A DNA stretch of 64,000 nt from Gammaproteobacteria bacterium (GTDB taxonomy: Bacteria > Pseudomonadota > Gammaproteobacteria > Ga0077536). The stretch is from positions 1 to 64,000 of the forward strand of contig JADLGE010000051.1 of the NCBI GenBank assembly GCA_020849475.1. The letters run 5' to 3'. Position numbers and translations under genes: made by a program. The notes beneath the pieces are model-generated. The model saw only the letters and a list, made by a program, of their open reading frames with translations. It made no database searches and was not told the DNA's origin. The stretch's first letter is position 1, and each line of letters starts with the position of its first letter. This document shows, one piece after another, positions 8,838-19,078 of the stretch.

Positions 8838-9143
8838 TCATTCGATGGTGAACAACTGGTCGAAATTGGCCACCGCGAGAATGTCGCGAATCACCGGTTG
8901 GGCATTGGTCAGGCGCACCGCCTGGCGTTTGCCACCGGCATGCTCGCGCAGTTGCAGCAGCATGCCGAGCGCGGCGCTGTCCATGTAGGTGGTGCCACGC
9001 AGGTCGAGCACATAGTTGCCAAAGCGCTTGCCCGCCGCTTCATAGGCCTGGCGCAGATCGCGATGCACGTTGAAATCGAAGCGGTCTTGAACGCGTATGG
9101 TGAGGGTCTGGCCGTCACCGGAAGTCTGGGTGCTGATGCTCAT
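8838..9143 (-). CDS. STAS-domain anti-sigma-factor antagonist (HsbA-like)
   Basis: This 101-residue STAS protein keeps the phosphorylation motif MDSAALG, with Asp55-Ser56. Such proteins are switched by phosphorylation: a kinase modifies the Ser and a PP2C phosphatase removes the phosphate. The very next gene encodes such a phosphatase, so the two make a likely partner-switch pair. ATG 9143 is preceded by a strong GGAGGA; the longer frame from 9191 lacks such a site. The target (anti-sigma factor, diguanylate cyclase or other) is not visible nearby. Confidence 0.9.
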   Translation of the reverse strand: MSISTQTSGDGQTLTIRVQDRFDFNVHRDLRQAYEAAGKRFGNYVLDLRGTTYMDSAALGMLLQLREHAGGKRQAVRLTNAQPVIRDILAVANFDQLFTIE

Positions 9144-9207
9144 TTCATTCCTCCAAGCTGTGATTGCTGCTCGCAGCGCACATACGGCCATCCTCGGCCC
9201 GGTGTGC

Positions 9208-10386
9208 TTAAAACAATTCGATATCGCCTTCGCTCATGGTGGCTTGGTGCGCGGGCTTGCGCGGCTGCATTTCGCGTAAGGCCGCGGCGGCCTGGCGTAA
9301 CTGTTCGACGCTTTCGTCCAGCGCATGGCTGGACCAGCGCGCAACGCCGGTTTCCACAAGATTTTCAAGTCGACCCAGTTCCTTTTCGCCGTGCTCCGCC
9401 ACCTGGCGCACGATGTCTTCGAATTGCAGGGCGCGCACGGCATTGCTTGAGCGCTCTGCAATCTGCGCGGTCAGACCCGAGGTCTGGCCAATCAGGCCGT
9501 TGAGGGATGATTCCAGGGAAGACAGGTGTTTCATCATGCCGTCGATGCTGGACTTGTGCGTGAGCAACATGCTCATGTCCATCGATGCCGAGTCGCCGAC
9601 CAGCTTGCGGGTCGAGTGCATGGTCGACTGTGCGTTCTCGACCTGGGCGCGAATCTGTTCGTTGAAATGTGCGGAGTTGAGCGACAGTTTGCGCACCTCG
9701 TCGGCCACCACCGCGAATCCCCGGCCCGCTTCACCGGCGCGCGCAGCCTCGATCGCGGCGTTCAGCGCCAGCAGATTGGTCTGGTCGGCAATGCCCTTCA
9801 CATCACCCAGGAGCTCGAAGATCTCGGTCATCTGGGTGTTCATGGTGTCTATCATGTTGACGATGTCCATGCCGCGCTTGCTGGCAGTGATGGCGTTGTC
9901 AACGAAGCCTTGCAAGACGCTAGAGGTGTCACGCACGAATTTGCTGATGGTGACGCTGTCGCCGCCGTCACGACCGGCGCCGGCTTCGCTTGAGCCATTG
10001 GCCAGCGTGCGGACCGCCTCGTCCATCAATGATTTCTGGGTTTGCGCGTCGGCGTGAAAGCCGTCGAAAGAGCTACCGAGCTCGGCGACCGCGCTGCGAA
10101 TGAGCTCGCGAATCTGCACCATGTCGCCCTGCAACTGGCGGATGGTCTGGGTCGACGCGCCGTGCAGCAGCTCGACCCGCTCGGCGTCGTAGGCCTCCGT
10201 GCCCGGCTGGGCGTTTGCCTCGGCTTCATTTACCGCTGTGTTGCGGGCACGCATGCCGTCCCATTTCCATACGGCGGCAACCACCAGCAGGCAGACGAGG
10301 GCGACTGCCGGCTGCGCGACGAGCAGGGTGCACAGGGCTGCGGCCAAGGTCACAAATGCCGGTATCACGGAGTGAGTGTCGTTCAT
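9208..10386 (-). CDS. Methyl-accepting chemotaxis protein, short membrane type
   Basis: The 392-residue protein begins with two closely spaced membrane segments (about residues 8-40) and no periplasmic ligand domain or HAMP domain. The signalling hairpin tip is [21 protein letters not shown] followed by [15 protein letters not shown], the most conserved MCP sequence. After it comes [13 protein letters not shown], common in short receptors of this kind. It should sense something in the membrane or cytoplasm and signal through CheA/CheW. It ends in GDIELF, almost the same tail as CheD in this cluster. It lies 97 bases after cheB. Confidence 0.93.
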   Translation of the reverse strand: MNDTHSVIPAFVTLAAALCTLLVAQPAVALVCLLVVAAVWKWDGMRARNTAVNEAEANAQPGTEAYDAERVELLHGASTQTIRQLQGDMVQIRELIRSAVAELGSSFDGFHADAQTQKSLMDEAVRTLANGSSEAGAGRDGGDSVTISKFVRDTSSVLQGFVDNAITASKRGMDIVNMIDTMNTQMTEIFELLGDVKGIADQTNLLALNAAIEAARAGEAGRGFAVVADEVRKLSLNSAHFNEQIRAQVENAQSTMHSTRKLVGDSASMDMSMLLTHKSSIDGMMKHLSSLESSLNGLIGQTSGLTAQIAERSSNAVRALQFEDIVRQVAEHGEKELGRLENLVETGVARWSSHALDESVEQLRQAAAALREMQPRKPAHQATMSEGDIELF

Positions 10387-10483
10387 GCGTTGAGCTCTCG
10401 CGGGCCGTAAAAATCTATCGCGGAGTACATCGGAATCAGCGATTTTTTCTTTAGCTTGATGGGCAGAAAATGCGCAAAAATCT

Positions 10484-11542
10484 TCAGCTGCGAATCAATC
10501 GCGATGCCAGCTCCGCGACCTTGTCGAGTGGCACCACGTGGTCCGCGGCGCCGAGCTTGACGGCCTCGCCAGGCATGCCCCACACCACGCTTGATGCCTC
10601 GTCCTGGCAGATGGTCTTGGCGCCCGCGTTCTTCATGTTGAGCATGCCCTTGGCGCCATCGGCGCCCATGCCGGTCAGCAACACGCCGAGCGCATTGGCG
10701 CCGAGATTGCTCGCCACCGAATCAAACAGCACATCGACCGACGGGCGGTGACGATTGACCGGCGCGGTGTCGTGCAGGCGGCAGCGATAGCGCGCGCCGC
10801 TGCGTTCCACCGTCAGGTGTCGATGGCCGGGCGCGATGTAGGCATGGCCCTGCAAGATGGGCTGACCATCCTCGGCCTGGCACACGCGCATCGGACTCGA
10901 CTTGTCCATGCGCGCCGCGAACGGTGCGCTGAACGCTTCGGGAATGTGCTGGGTGATGACGATCGCCGGGCTGTCGTGGGCCATGTGTTCCAGCACTTCG
11001 CGTATTGCCTCGGTGCCGCCGGTGGAGGCGCCGATCGCGATCAGCTTGTGGGTCAGATCGAGACGCGCGGCGGGCGGCGCGGTCGCGGCACTCTTGAGGC
11101 TGTCGGCCTTCGGCGTGTAGGGCCGCACCCGCGCCTTGGCCGCGGCTTTGACCTTGGCGACGATTTCAGTCGCATAGTCCTCGAGATGATGAGACAGATC
11201 GATTTTGGGCTTGGTGACGAAATCGACCGCGCCGATTTCGAGCGCCTGGAAGGTGATGTCGGCGCCTTTCTCGGTGAGCGAAGACACCATTACCACCGGC
11301 ATCGGCCGCAGACGCATGAGATTGGACAGAAACGTCACGCCGTCCATGCGCGGCATTTCGACGTCCAAGGTCAACACATCGGGATTCAATTGCTTGATCA
11401 TGTCGCGCGCCATGAGCGGGTCATGGGCGGTGCCGACCACTTCGATGCCGGGGTCGGAACTGAGCATCTGGCTCATGACTTTACGCACCAGCGCGGAATC
11501 ATCCACCACCAGCACGCGTATCGGCGTAGCACGCATATCCAA
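10484..11542 (-). CDS. cheB: Chemotaxis response regulator protein-glutamate methylesterase CheB
   Basis: The 352-residue protein has an N-terminal receiver ([15 protein letters not shown], phosphoacceptor Asp60 in [12 protein letters not shown]) and a C-terminal methylesterase with the catalytic Ser in IGASTGG (about 173), His in ITQHIP (about 199) and Asp in GMGADG. It demethylates and deamidates receptor glutamates for adaptation. The start is ambiguous: TTG 11542 has a GGAG nine bases away, while ATG 11536 is farther. It follows cheD by 12 bases. Confidence 0.97.
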   Translation of the reverse strand: MDMRATPIRVLVVDDSALVRKVMSQMLSSDPGIEVVGTAHDPLMARDMIKQLNPDVLTLDVEMPRMDGVTFLSNLMRLRPMPVVMVSSLTEKGADITFQALEIGAVDFVTKPKIDLSHHLEDYATEIVAKVKAAAKARVRPYTPKADSLKSAATAPPAARLDLTHKLIAIGASTGGTEAIREVLEHMAHDSPAIVITQHIPEAFSAPFAARMDKSSPMRVCQAEDGQPILQGHAYIAPGHRHLTVERSGARYRCRLHDTAPVNRHRPSVDVLFDSVASNLGANALGVLLTGMGADGAKGMLNMKNAGAKTICQDEASSVVWGMPGEAVKLGAADHVVPLDKVAELASRLIRS

Positions 11543-11554
11543 AGTCCGTTTCTC

Positions 11555-12211
11555 CTAGAACAGTTCGACGTCGCCGCTGGCCGGCTTGCGTTCGATATTG
11601 GTGCGATAGCTGCCTTCCTCGGCGAGCACGTTGCGGCTCTCGGTGGAGGCGAGCGGCTTGACCTGGGCGGCGCCCGTCAAGGGGTGAAAGCGCACCTGAC
11701 GTCCGTAGCGGCCACCGACATCCTCACCAACGATTTGGATGCCTTCGTTGGTCAGATATTCGCGCACGAACTGAATATTGCGGTCACCGATATTGGTGGC
11801 AATCTGCAGCACGTGTCCGCCACCGACAATCTTGGCCTTGAGGCGCTCACGTCGACCGCCTGCCTTGAGAATGGCATTGATCAAATGCTCCATCGCGAAC
11901 GAGCCATAGCGCGCCGCGTCGCTGCCGCCGGCGGCGAGATTGGCGGCGGCCACGCGGCCATCGCCGGCATCGGGCAACATGAAGTGATTCATGCCGCCGA
12001 ATTTGACCAGCGGATCCCACAGGCAGGCCGATACGCAGGAGCCGAGCGTGGTGGCGACGTATTCACTTTCGCCGGTGGCGTAGTACTCGCCGGGCAGAAT
12101 CTTGGCGACCACCGAGCCGAGCTTGGCGTCGTGGCCCTTGCGGATATGCGCGAACTCGGCGTTGAGCTGCGCCTGGATGCGTCTCTGGATGGCCTGCGGG
12201 CTGCTGCTCAT
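11555..12211 (-). CDS. cheD: Chemoreceptor glutamine deamidase CheD
   Basis: This 218-residue protein contains the CheD catalytic core: TTLGSCVSACLWD with Cys59, then GGMNHFMLPD with His76. CheD deamidates receptor Gln residues to Glu. Its ATG overlaps the cheR stop as ATGA, showing coupling; the longer frame from 12421 only reads antisense to other codons of cheR. The C terminus GDVELF is nearly identical to the tail of the receptor encoded at 9208-10386, which hints at a shared docking partner. Slightly longer than the typical 160-200 residues, owing to the C-terminal tail. Confidence 0.96.
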   Translation of the reverse strand: MSSSPQAIQRRIQAQLNAEFAHIRKGHDAKLGSVVAKILPGEYYATGESEYVATTLGSCVSACLWDPLVKFGGMNHFMLPDAGDGRVAAANLAAGGSDAARYGSFAMEHLINAILKAGGRRERLKAKIVGGGHVLQIATNIGDRNIQFVREYLTNEGIQIVGEDVGGRYGRQVRFHPLTGAAQVKPLASTESRNVLAEEGSYRTNIERKPASGDVELF

Positions 12212-13074
12212 GCCATGCCCGCCAGACGATAGGTGGTGCGGCCTATCAGGTCGAAGCGCGTACAGGTGCCGAACATCGTTTCGGAATGTCCGATGAACAG
12301 ATAACCGTGACGGGCCAGCACGTCGGCATAACGCCCAAACAGGCGGCCCTGGGTTTCCTTGTCGAAATAGATCACGACGTTGCGGCAGAAGATCACATCG
12401 AACGGGCCCTTGAACGGCCATGGCTCCATGAGATTGAGCGGCGCGAAGCGAATCATGCCGCGCACTTCATCTTTCAGGCGCAGACTGCCGGGCGCGCCGC
12501 CGGCTGGCATGAAGAAACGCTTCAGGCGTGCGTCGCTGACGCCTTGCTGGCGGTTGGCCGGATAGATGCCGGCGGCGGCGGTCGCGACCACATTGGAGTC
12601 GATGTCGGTAGCGAGAATCTTGACGTCCCAACCGCTGGTATTACCGAGCGCTTCGCTGAGTGCCATGGCAATGCTGTAGGGTTCTTCACCGGTGGAGCAG
12701 CCGGCCGACCACACGCGAATGCGGCGCGTGGCGGCATTGGTCTTCAACAGCGTCGGCACCACCTGCTGGACGAGGCATTCGAAGTGGTGGTTCTCGCGAA
12801 AGAATGACGTCAGGTTGGTGGTGATGGCATTGATGAAATTTTCGATTTCATCGCTGTTCTCGTCGCGCACCAGCTCGCAGTATTCATCGAAGCCGCCAAG
12901 ATTCATGGCGCGGATGCGACGTGCCAGCCGTCCGTACACCAGTTGACGTTTGGTGTCATTGAGACTGATGCCGGCGTACTTGCCGACTAGTTTACGCAGC
13001 AGTTCGAAATGCGCGTCGTTGAACGCGTACTCCTGGGGGGCTTCTTGCCCATAAGCGGTCGCGGGGGAGGTCAT
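12208..13074 (-). CDS. cheR: Chemotaxis protein methyltransferase CheR
   Basis: This 288-residue protein has the CheR N-terminal helical domain (FELLRKLVGKYAGISL, RLARRIRAMNL, TTNLTSFFRENHHF) and the SAM-binding domain with VWSAGCSTGEEPYSIAM, LATDID, and FDVIFCRNVVIYFD. It methylates receptor glutamates. No tetratricopeptide extension is present. It overlaps cheD by four bases. The PAS receptor of this cluster ends with NVWEEF, resembling the NWETF tail that tethers CheR in enteric receptors. Confidence 0.97.
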   Translation of the reverse strand: MTSPATAYGQEAPQEYAFNDAHFELLRKLVGKYAGISLNDTKRQLVYGRLARRIRAMNLGGFDEYCELVRDENSDEIENFINAITTNLTSFFRENHHFECLVQQVVPTLLKTNAATRRIRVWSAGCSTGEEPYSIAMALSEALGNTSGWDVKILATDIDSNVVATAAAGIYPANRQQGVSDARLKRFFMPAGGAPGSLRLKDEVRGMIRFAPLNLMEPWPFKGPFDVIFCRNVVIYFDKETQGRLFGRYADVLARHGYLFIGHSETMFGTCTRFDLIGRTTYRLAGMA

Positions 13075-13177
13075 GCTTTACATCCTGAGCTGTTTCATTT
13101 TTCGCCTATGTCGATCAGCGCAGTGCGCTACCAGTAGCGGAAGGTATCGACAATGCGTCGGGGCCGCGTCGCTCTTT

Positions 13178-13507
13178 TCAAACCGCAGTGGCGCCCAGCA
13201 ACCGCGCGTAGCCCGAGACGGATGCGGCGCCGCTGAAGGAAGCCGACGGTGAGCGGATTTCGAATCCGCGCGCGGCATCGGCGCAATAACGTGCCAGGGC
13301 GGCGAGATACTGCAGCGCAGCGGCATCGATGAACTCCACGGCGCTGGCGTCGAACACGATCGGCGATTGCGGGGCGTCCGACAGCACGGCGTCACACGCC
13401 TGTTTGAAGTCACCGATGTCGCCGATCCGCAATGTCGAGTGGAGAGTCAGTAGCTGCGCCTCACCGGACATTGTTTGTGATGGTTCAATGGTCATGAGCG
13501 TATCCAT
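13178..13507 (-). CDS. STAS-domain protein lacking the phosphorylatable Ser
   Basis: This 109-residue protein shows a STAS fold: LLTLHSTLRIGDIGDFKQACDAVL, then PIVFDASAVEFIDAAALQYLAALARY. In ordinary anti-sigma antagonists the key motif is D-S; here it is Asp61-Ala62 (IDAAALQ), so regulation by phosphorylation looks impossible. It lies between the PAS receptor and cheR. ATG 13507 is used, with ATG 13495 as an alternative; neither has a strong ribosome-binding site. It may be a structural partner in the chemosensory array or a constitutively 'on' antagonist (inference). Confidence 0.8.
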   Translation of the reverse strand: MDTLMTIEPSQTMSGEAQLLTLHSTLRIGDIGDFKQACDAVLSDAPQSPIVFDASAVEFIDAAALQYLAALARYCADAARGFEIRSPSASFSGAASVSGYARLLGATAV

Positions 13508-13568
13508 AGATTGCTGAACGGAAGGGCCGCGGCGCGATGGCATGCACCGCGCCGACAGTGCTGGATGT

Positions 13569-15821
13569 CTAGAATTCCTCCCAGACGTTGTCGTCGTGCG
13601 AGCCGCCGCCGGCGACGCGCGCAGCTGCGACGGGCGCTGACTTGGCGGTCGGCTTGGCGCCGGCATTGCCGGACCACGGCCGTTCCGTGCCACGACGTTC
13701 GTTGCGCGGCGCGACAGTGCCGCCGAACCCGGCATCACCGATGTTGAAAAACTGCATGAGTTCAATCAGCGCGCGCGACTCCTCATCCATCGACTCGCTG
13801 GCGGCCGCCGCCTCTTCAACCAGCGCGGCGTTCTGCTGTGTCATCTGGTCCATCTGGGTGACCGCGGTATTCACCTGCGAGATGCCGGAAGACTGCTCCT
13901 CCGATGCCACAGCTATTTCGGCGATGATGTCGCTTACCTTCTTCACCGACGTGACTATCTCGTTCAAGGTCGAGCCGGACTCGTCGACCAGCTTCGAACC
14001 TTCAGAGACTTTCTGCACCGAATCGCTGATCAGCGCCTTGATCTCCTTGGCGGCAGTTGCGCTGCGCTGGGCGAGATTGCGCACCTCCGAAGCCACCACG
14101 GCGAAGCCGCGCCCCTGTTCGCCGGCCCGCGCCGCTTCCACTGCGGCATTCAAGGCCAGCAGGTTGGTCTGGAATGCGATTTCATCAATGACACCGATGA
14201 TGTCGGCAATCTGGCGACTCGACTGGTTGATGGCGGACATTGCCTCAACGGCACGGCTGACCACCTGTCCACCCTGCATCGCCTGGTCGCGCGCCGACGC
14301 CGCCAACTGATTCGCCTGTCGTGAATTGTCGGCATTCTGCTGCACGGTCGAGGTCATCTCTTCCATGCTGGCAGCCGTCTCCTCAAGAGACGACGCCTGT
14401 TCCTCGGTGCGGGCGCTCAGTTCCGTATTACCCTTGGCGACCTCGCTAGACGCGGTGTTGATGCTAAGGGCACCGCCGCGAATCTTGCCGACAATTTCGC
14501 GCAATTGCGCGATGGACCCATTGACCGCGTCCTGCAGGACAGCGAATTCGCCGGTGTAGCTACCGTCCAGAGTGCGGGTCAAATTGCCATTCTGCACTTC
14601 ACCCATGACGTCGGAGGTTTTTCGCAGAATCTCGGCGACTTCCATTTCGTAGAGCTTCTGGGCGGTGACGTCGGTCGCGATCTTGACGATCTTGAACACC
14701 CGGCCCATCTCATCCTTGACCGGCGCGTAGGTGGCCTGAATGAAGATTTCCTTGCCGCTCTTTGCGATGCGCTTGTACAGGTCGCTCTGCGGCTTGCCGT
14801 CGTTGAGGTCGGCCCAGAATTGGCGGTACTCATCGGAGCGCGCGAGGGTGGGCTCGACGAACATGCGATGGTGTCGGCCGATTATCTCTTCCGAGCGATA
14901 ACCCAGGAGTTCGCAGAAGTTGGCATTGGCCATTGTCACGTTGCCACCGAGGTCGAACTCGATGTAACCGAAAGATGCATCGATGGCGCCGAGAATTCCG
15001 CGTGCGTTCTGACGCTCGACTTCCGCTTCCGTAATGTCGTAGCGGACGCCGAGATATCCTCTCGGTTTGCCGTTGTCGCCCATCAACGGCGCGATTACCG
15101 CGTCGACGTAGTAGGGCGTGCCGTCCTTGGCGCGATTCTTGACAACGCCGCGGAATATGTTGCCGTGGCCGATGGTGTTCCACATCTCCTTGAACACCGC
15201 CTTGGGCATGTCGGGATGACGGGTGGTGTTGTGACCATGACCGATCAGCTCGTCCCGCGGATACTTTGAGATTTCGACGAACTTGTCGTTGCACCACAGG
15301 ATGTCGCCTTTCTTGTCCGCAGCGGACACGATGCTGGTGACGTTCATGATGTCGCTGCGCACCTTGAGTTCAGCCGCAAGCTGCTTCAACTCCTGCTGGA
15401 CAGCGCTCACGTCGAATGCCAGGCACAGAACCTTGCCTGTCTGGCCGTCCGAGCCCGGTTCCAAGGTGCTGCTGAGGTGCAGCCACACCTTTCCGCCGGA
15501 CTGGTGCTTGAACTCGTATTCGCCGCTTGCCGAACCTTGTTGCCGCAACTCTTGCCAATCCCGTTCGAAGGAACTGATTGCCGCGCCGTCTCCGTCCAGG
15601 AGACTCTTCAAAGGCTGATCGATAAGCTGGCTCTCGGCATGGCCGAGCAGTGCATGGAAGCGATCATTGGCCGACAGCAGACGGCCATCGAGGCTGCATT
15701 CCGCATAGGCCTGGGCATCCAGCAGGGCATGATGCCGGGCCTTTAAAGCGGTCAGTTCCTTGTGGGCCGCGAGCGCTTGTGCCGCGGTCTCGGCATCCGC
15801 GTGCTTCTTCTTGCCAAACAT
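13569..15821 (-). CDS. Cytoplasmic chemoreceptor with PAS domains (Aer-like)
   Basis: The roughly 750-residue protein has no membrane segment. Three PAS-like domains lie at about 35-150, 165-280 and 285-400. The second contains [18 protein letters not shown] and [15 protein letters not shown], very close to the FAD-binding PAS of the aerotaxis receptor Aer, so redox or oxygen sensing is likely. The MCP signalling domain follows ([35 protein letters not shown]). It ends in HDDNVWEEF, like the CheR/CheB tethering pentapeptide NWETF. ATG 15821 fits GGGAG six bases upstream; ATGs at 15827 and 15863 are alternatives. Confidence 0.93.
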   Translation of the reverse strand: MFGKKKHADAETAAQALAAHKELTALKARHHALLDAQAYAECSLDGRLLSANDRFHALLGHAESQLIDQPLKSLLDGDGAAISSFERDWQELRQQGSASGEYEFKHQSGGKVWLHLSSTLEPGSDGQTGKVLCLAFDVSAVQQELKQLAAELKVRSDIMNVTSIVSAADKKGDILWCNDKFVEISKYPRDELIGHGHNTTRHPDMPKAVFKEMWNTIGHGNIFRGVVKNRAKDGTPYYVDAVIAPLMGDNGKPRGYLGVRYDITEAEVERQNARGILGAIDASFGYIEFDLGGNVTMANANFCELLGYRSEEIIGRHHRMFVEPTLARSDEYRQFWADLNDGKPQSDLYKRIAKSGKEIFIQATYAPVKDEMGRVFKIVKIATDVTAQKLYEMEVAEILRKTSDVMGEVQNGNLTRTLDGSYTGEFAVLQDAVNGSIAQLREIVGKIRGGALSINTASSEVAKGNTELSARTEEQASSLEETAASMEEMTSTVQQNADNSRQANQLAASARDQAMQGGQVVSRAVEAMSAINQSSRQIADIIGVIDEIAFQTNLLALNAAVEAARAGEQGRGFAVVASEVRNLAQRSATAAKEIKALISDSVQKVSEGSKLVDESGSTLNEIVTSVKKVSDIIAEIAVASEEQSSGISQVNTAVTQMDQMTQQNAALVEEAAAASESMDEESRALIELMQFFNIGDAGFGGTVAPRNERRGTERPWSGNAGAKPTAKSAPVAAARVAGGGSHDDNVWEEF

Positions 15822-15925
15822 CTTCATCTCCCAAACGCCTAGCGATGCGGCGCTTTCATTCATTACGTTTTCAAAAATCCTTCGGTGATTGCCTCAACGT
15901 TCCGTTACGCGCTGAGGGCGGGCCT

Positions 15926-16444
15926 TCAATGGACCGCGGCGGGTACGTCCAACTCTTCGACGCTGACCAGGTGATCGATGTCGAGCAGGATCACCATCTT
16001 TTCCTCAACCGTGGCCAGCGCCCGGATGAAATCGGTATGCACGTGCGCGCCAAAATCGGGCGCGGCACGAAATTGGTCGGCCGACACGTTATAGACATCG
16101 GACACCGCATCGACCACGAAGCCGATGGTGCGCTCGAGGCCTTCGCTGTGCACTTTCAGCACGATGACCACGGTGGTGGCGGTGTACTCGATGGCCGGCA
16201 TGGCAAAGCGCAGACGCAGGTCGATGATCGGCACGATCGCGCCACGCAGGTTCATCACGCCGCGGATGTATTCCGGCGTGTTGGGGATGCGCGTGGTCGG
16301 AATCCAGCCCTTGATTTCCTGCACGCGCAGGATGTCGACGCCGTATTCTTCGCCGTTCAGCATGAAGGTCAGGTATTGCTCGGCATCGGCGCCGCCGCTG
16401 CCCAAACCCAATTCGGTGGTCTGTTTGCTGGTATTGGTTTCCAT
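15926..16444 (-). CDS. cheW: Chemotaxis coupling protein CheW
   Basis: This 172-residue protein is a single CheW SH3-like domain: YLTFMLNGEEYGVDILRVQEIKG, IRGVMNLRGAIVPIIDLR, and VSDVYNV. It links receptors to CheA. Nine bases separate it from the upstream cheA stop, so the two are cotranscribed. A short acidic and Thr-rich tail (about 20 residues) precedes the domain. Confidence 0.97.
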   Translation of the reverse strand: METNTSKQTTELGLGSGGADAEQYLTFMLNGEEYGVDILRVQEIKGWIPTTRIPNTPEYIRGVMNLRGAIVPIIDLRLRFAMPAIEYTATTVVIVLKVHSEGLERTIGFVVDAVSDVYNVSADQFRAAPDFGAHVHTDFIRALATVEEKMVILLDIDHLVSVEELDVPAAVH

Positions 16445-16452
16445 GCGGGCTC

Positions 16453-18522
16453 CTAAGCGGCCTTGGGTTGTTCGGTGTGGAGATGGCCTGCCTGTTCTTT
16501 GCGGGCGAGGCCAATGACGCCGCCGGCGTCGATGATCATGGCGACCGTGCCGTCGCCGAGGATGGTGGCGCCGGAGATGCCATCAACCTTGCGGTAATTG
16601 GTTTCGAGACTCTTGATCACGACCTGCTGCTGGCCGAGCAGTTCGTCGACGAAGATGCAGGCGCGTCGCCCTTCGCCTTCCACGACCACCAGCAGGCCCT
16701 GCTCGAGCACGGTGGATTGGGCTTCGACGCCGAACAATTCGTACAGACGGATGATCGGAATGTATTCACCGCGCAGTCGGTAGAGCTCGGCGCTGGCGGC
16801 CACGGATTTCACGCGGTCGCTGGTCGCCTGCAGGGATTCGATGATCGAGACCAGCGGCACGATGTAGGTCTGGTTGCCGACCCGCACCAGCTGGCCGTCG
16901 AGAATGGCGAGTGTCAGCGGCAGGCGGATGCGAATGGTGGTGCCGACGCCGACCGTTGATTCCAGCTCGATGACGCCGCCGAGTTCCTTGATGTTGCGTC
17001 GTACCACGTCCATGCCGACGCCGCGGCCGGACACATCGCTCACTTCCTTGGCGGTCGAGAAGCCGGGGTGGAAGATGAGGTCGCGTATCGCTTCCTCGGT
17101 CATGGTCTCTTCCACGCCAACGATGCCGCGTTCGCGCGCCTTGGCGAGCAGGATGTCGGTATTGATGCCGGCGCCGTCATCGACGATTTCGATGACGATG
17201 TTGCCACCTTCATGGCGCGCGGCGAGGGTCAGAGTGCCATAGGCCGGTTTGCCGGCGGTCATGCGCGTATCAGGCGTTTCGATGCCGTGGTCCAGCGAGT
17301 TGCGCACCAGGTGCACCAGCGGGTCGCCGATTTTTTCGAGCACGGTTTTGTCGAGTTCGGTCTGCTCGCCGATGATTCTCAGTTCCACTTCCTTGCCGAG
17401 CTTGGACGACAGATCGCGCACCAGGCGCGGAAAGCGGTTGAAGGAAAAGCTTATCGGCAGCATGCGGATGCGCATCACGCTTTCCTGCAGCTCGCGCGTG
17501 TTGCGTTCGAGCTGGGCGAGACCCTCGCGCAGCTTGGCGAAATTGGTCGGCGTCGAGTCGTCGTCGAACTGGCCGAGCATGGACTGCGTGATGACCAGTT
17601 CGCCGACCAGGTTGATGAGCGAATCGACCTTGGAAATATCCACGCGAATGGAGGACGCGGGCGGCGCGCTCGCGGCTTCGCCATCGCGACGTTCACCTTG
17701 GCGTCTGTCGTTCTGGCGACGGTCGCCCTGGCGGCGGTCCTCGGCTTCGGGCACCAGGCTCGGGCCGCTGGTGGCGGTCACGGATTCCGCTTCGGCTTGC
17801 GCCGGCTGTTCGCGGCTGATGGTGATCCGGGCGTCGTCCTCGACCCACTCGAACACTTCGCGGATGGCCGCTTCCTCGACGCTGCCGTCGAGCGTGATAC
17901 GCCAGCTCGAATAGCAGGTTTCCGGGTCGTAGATACCGTAGTCGGGCATGCGCGACAGGTCGACTTCAGCGCTGAAGGCGCCCAGGCGTTCGAGTTCGCG
18001 CAGGATGCGCACCGGGTCGTTGCCGGTCGCGAACAAATGCAGCTCCGGCACGAATTCAATACGCCACAGGCCCTGCTCGGCGCTGCTGGTGGCGGCAGTC
18101 TCAGGCGCCGCCGACGCTGCGACCGGTGCGGCGCCCTGGTGCAGTTGTTCTTCGAGCTTGTGATGCACGTCGGCCACCGCCTGTGCATCGAAATCGCTGC
18201 CGCTGCGCGCGGCGTCGAGCATGGAGCGCAGGCTGTCGACCGCCAGCAGCAGCACGTCGACCGCATCGCGCGTTACTTCACGTTTGCCGGCCCGCATCTC
18301 GTCGAGCAGGGTTTCCAGCACGTGGGTGAAATCGCTGATTGCGCTGAAGCCAAAGGTGCCACTGCCACCCTTGATCGAATGCGCGGCGCGGAAGATGGCG
18401 TTGATGGCCTCGATGTCGGGACTGCCGACTTCGAGCTCTACCAGTCCCGACTCCATGACTTCGAGGCCTTCAAAGGATTCCTCGAAAAAAACCTGGTGAA
18501 ATTGCGCGACGTCGATGGCCAT
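16453..18522 (-). CDS. cheA: Chemotaxis histidine kinase CheA
   Basis: The 689-residue kinase has HPt domain P1 with phosphorylatable His48 (AHSIKGGSGTFG), a middle domain at about 145-235, a linker of four repeated DRRQ-type units (about 260-280), dimerisation domain P3, catalytic P4 with N-box HLVRNSLDHGIE and G-boxes DDGAGIN and GRGVGMDVV, and a C-terminal CheW-like P5. It autophosphorylates in response to receptors and passes phosphate to CheY and CheB. All catalytic motifs are intact. The Arg/Gln-rich linker is unusual and strongly charged. Confidence 0.97.
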   Translation of the reverse strand: MAIDVAQFHQVFFEESFEGLEVMESGLVELEVGSPDIEAINAIFRAAHSIKGGSGTFGFSAISDFTHVLETLLDEMRAGKREVTRDAVDVLLLAVDSLRSMLDAARSGSDFDAQAVADVHHKLEEQLHQGAAPVAASAAPETAATSSAEQGLWRIEFVPELHLFATGNDPVRILRELERLGAFSAEVDLSRMPDYGIYDPETCYSSWRITLDGSVEEAAIREVFEWVEDDARITISREQPAQAEAESVTATSGPSLVPEAEDRRQGDRRQNDRRQGERRDGEAASAPPASSIRVDISKVDSLINLVGELVITQSMLGQFDDDSTPTNFAKLREGLAQLERNTRELQESVMRIRMLPISFSFNRFPRLVRDLSSKLGKEVELRIIGEQTELDKTVLEKIGDPLVHLVRNSLDHGIETPDTRMTAGKPAYGTLTLAARHEGGNIVIEIVDDGAGINTDILLAKARERGIVGVEETMTEEAIRDLIFHPGFSTAKEVSDVSGRGVGMDVVRRNIKELGGVIELESTVGVGTTIRIRLPLTLAILDGQLVRVGNQTYIVPLVSIIESLQATSDRVKSVAASAELYRLRGEYIPIIRLYELFGVEAQSTVLEQGLLVVVEGEGRRACIFVDELLGQQQVVIKSLETNYRKVDGISGATILGDGTVAMIIDAGGVIGLARKEQAGHLHTEQPKAA

Positions 18523-18569
18523 GTTGCCTCCCGCTAGATGCCGTTCCGCAAAACGCTCGTCGTGTGGCC

Positions 18570-18932
18570 TTAGCCGAGCACTTTGGCGATGGTCGCCAGG
18601 AGCTGTTCGGGATTGAAAGGCTTGACCAGCCAGCCGGTGGCGCCGGCCGCCTTGCCCTGCGCCTTCTTGTCGGCGCCGGATTCGGTGGTGAGCAGCAACA
18701 TCGGCGTGAATTTGTATTTGGGTAACTGGCGCAACTGTCGCACCAGCTCGATGCCGTCCATATTGGGCATGTTGACGTCGGTCAGGACGACGTCGGCGCC
18801 GCCTGATTTGGCCTTTTCGAGGGCGTCTTTGCCATCGACAGCCTCAATGACGTTATAGCCGGCGCCTTTGAGGGTGAACGCCACCATCTGGCGCATGGAA
18901 GCCGAATCATCGACCGCAAGAATGCTTGCCAT
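18570..18932 (-). CDS. cheY: Chemotaxis response regulator CheY
   Basis: A stand-alone receiver of 120 residues: acidic pair Asp8-Asp9 (AVDDSASMRQMV), phosphoacceptor Asp52 (LTDVNMPNMDG), conserved Thr (LLLTTES) and Lys104 (LVKPFNP). It carries CheA output, normally to the flagellar switch, though no flagellar gene is present here. It lies 47 bases before cheA and is probably the first che gene of the run. No cheZ or cheC is present in the window. Confidence 0.96.
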   Translation of the reverse strand: MASILAVDDSASMRQMVAFTLKGAGYNVIEAVDGKDALEKAKSGGADVVLTDVNMPNMDGIELVRQLRQLPKYKFTPMLLLTTESGADKKAQGKAAGATGWLVKPFNPEQLLATIAKVLG

Positions 18933-19078
18933 TCCGTAATCTCCTGAGCTTGAGTCTGCAGCGGTTGCAGCGGTATTGAGTCTGAGGTTTTAGCGGCAGT
19001 GCGCCGGCAAATCTTTAAGCCTGTGTAGTAATTCGCTTACGACCGGCAGTGGATGCGAATCGTGTGCGCATGGTCCGT

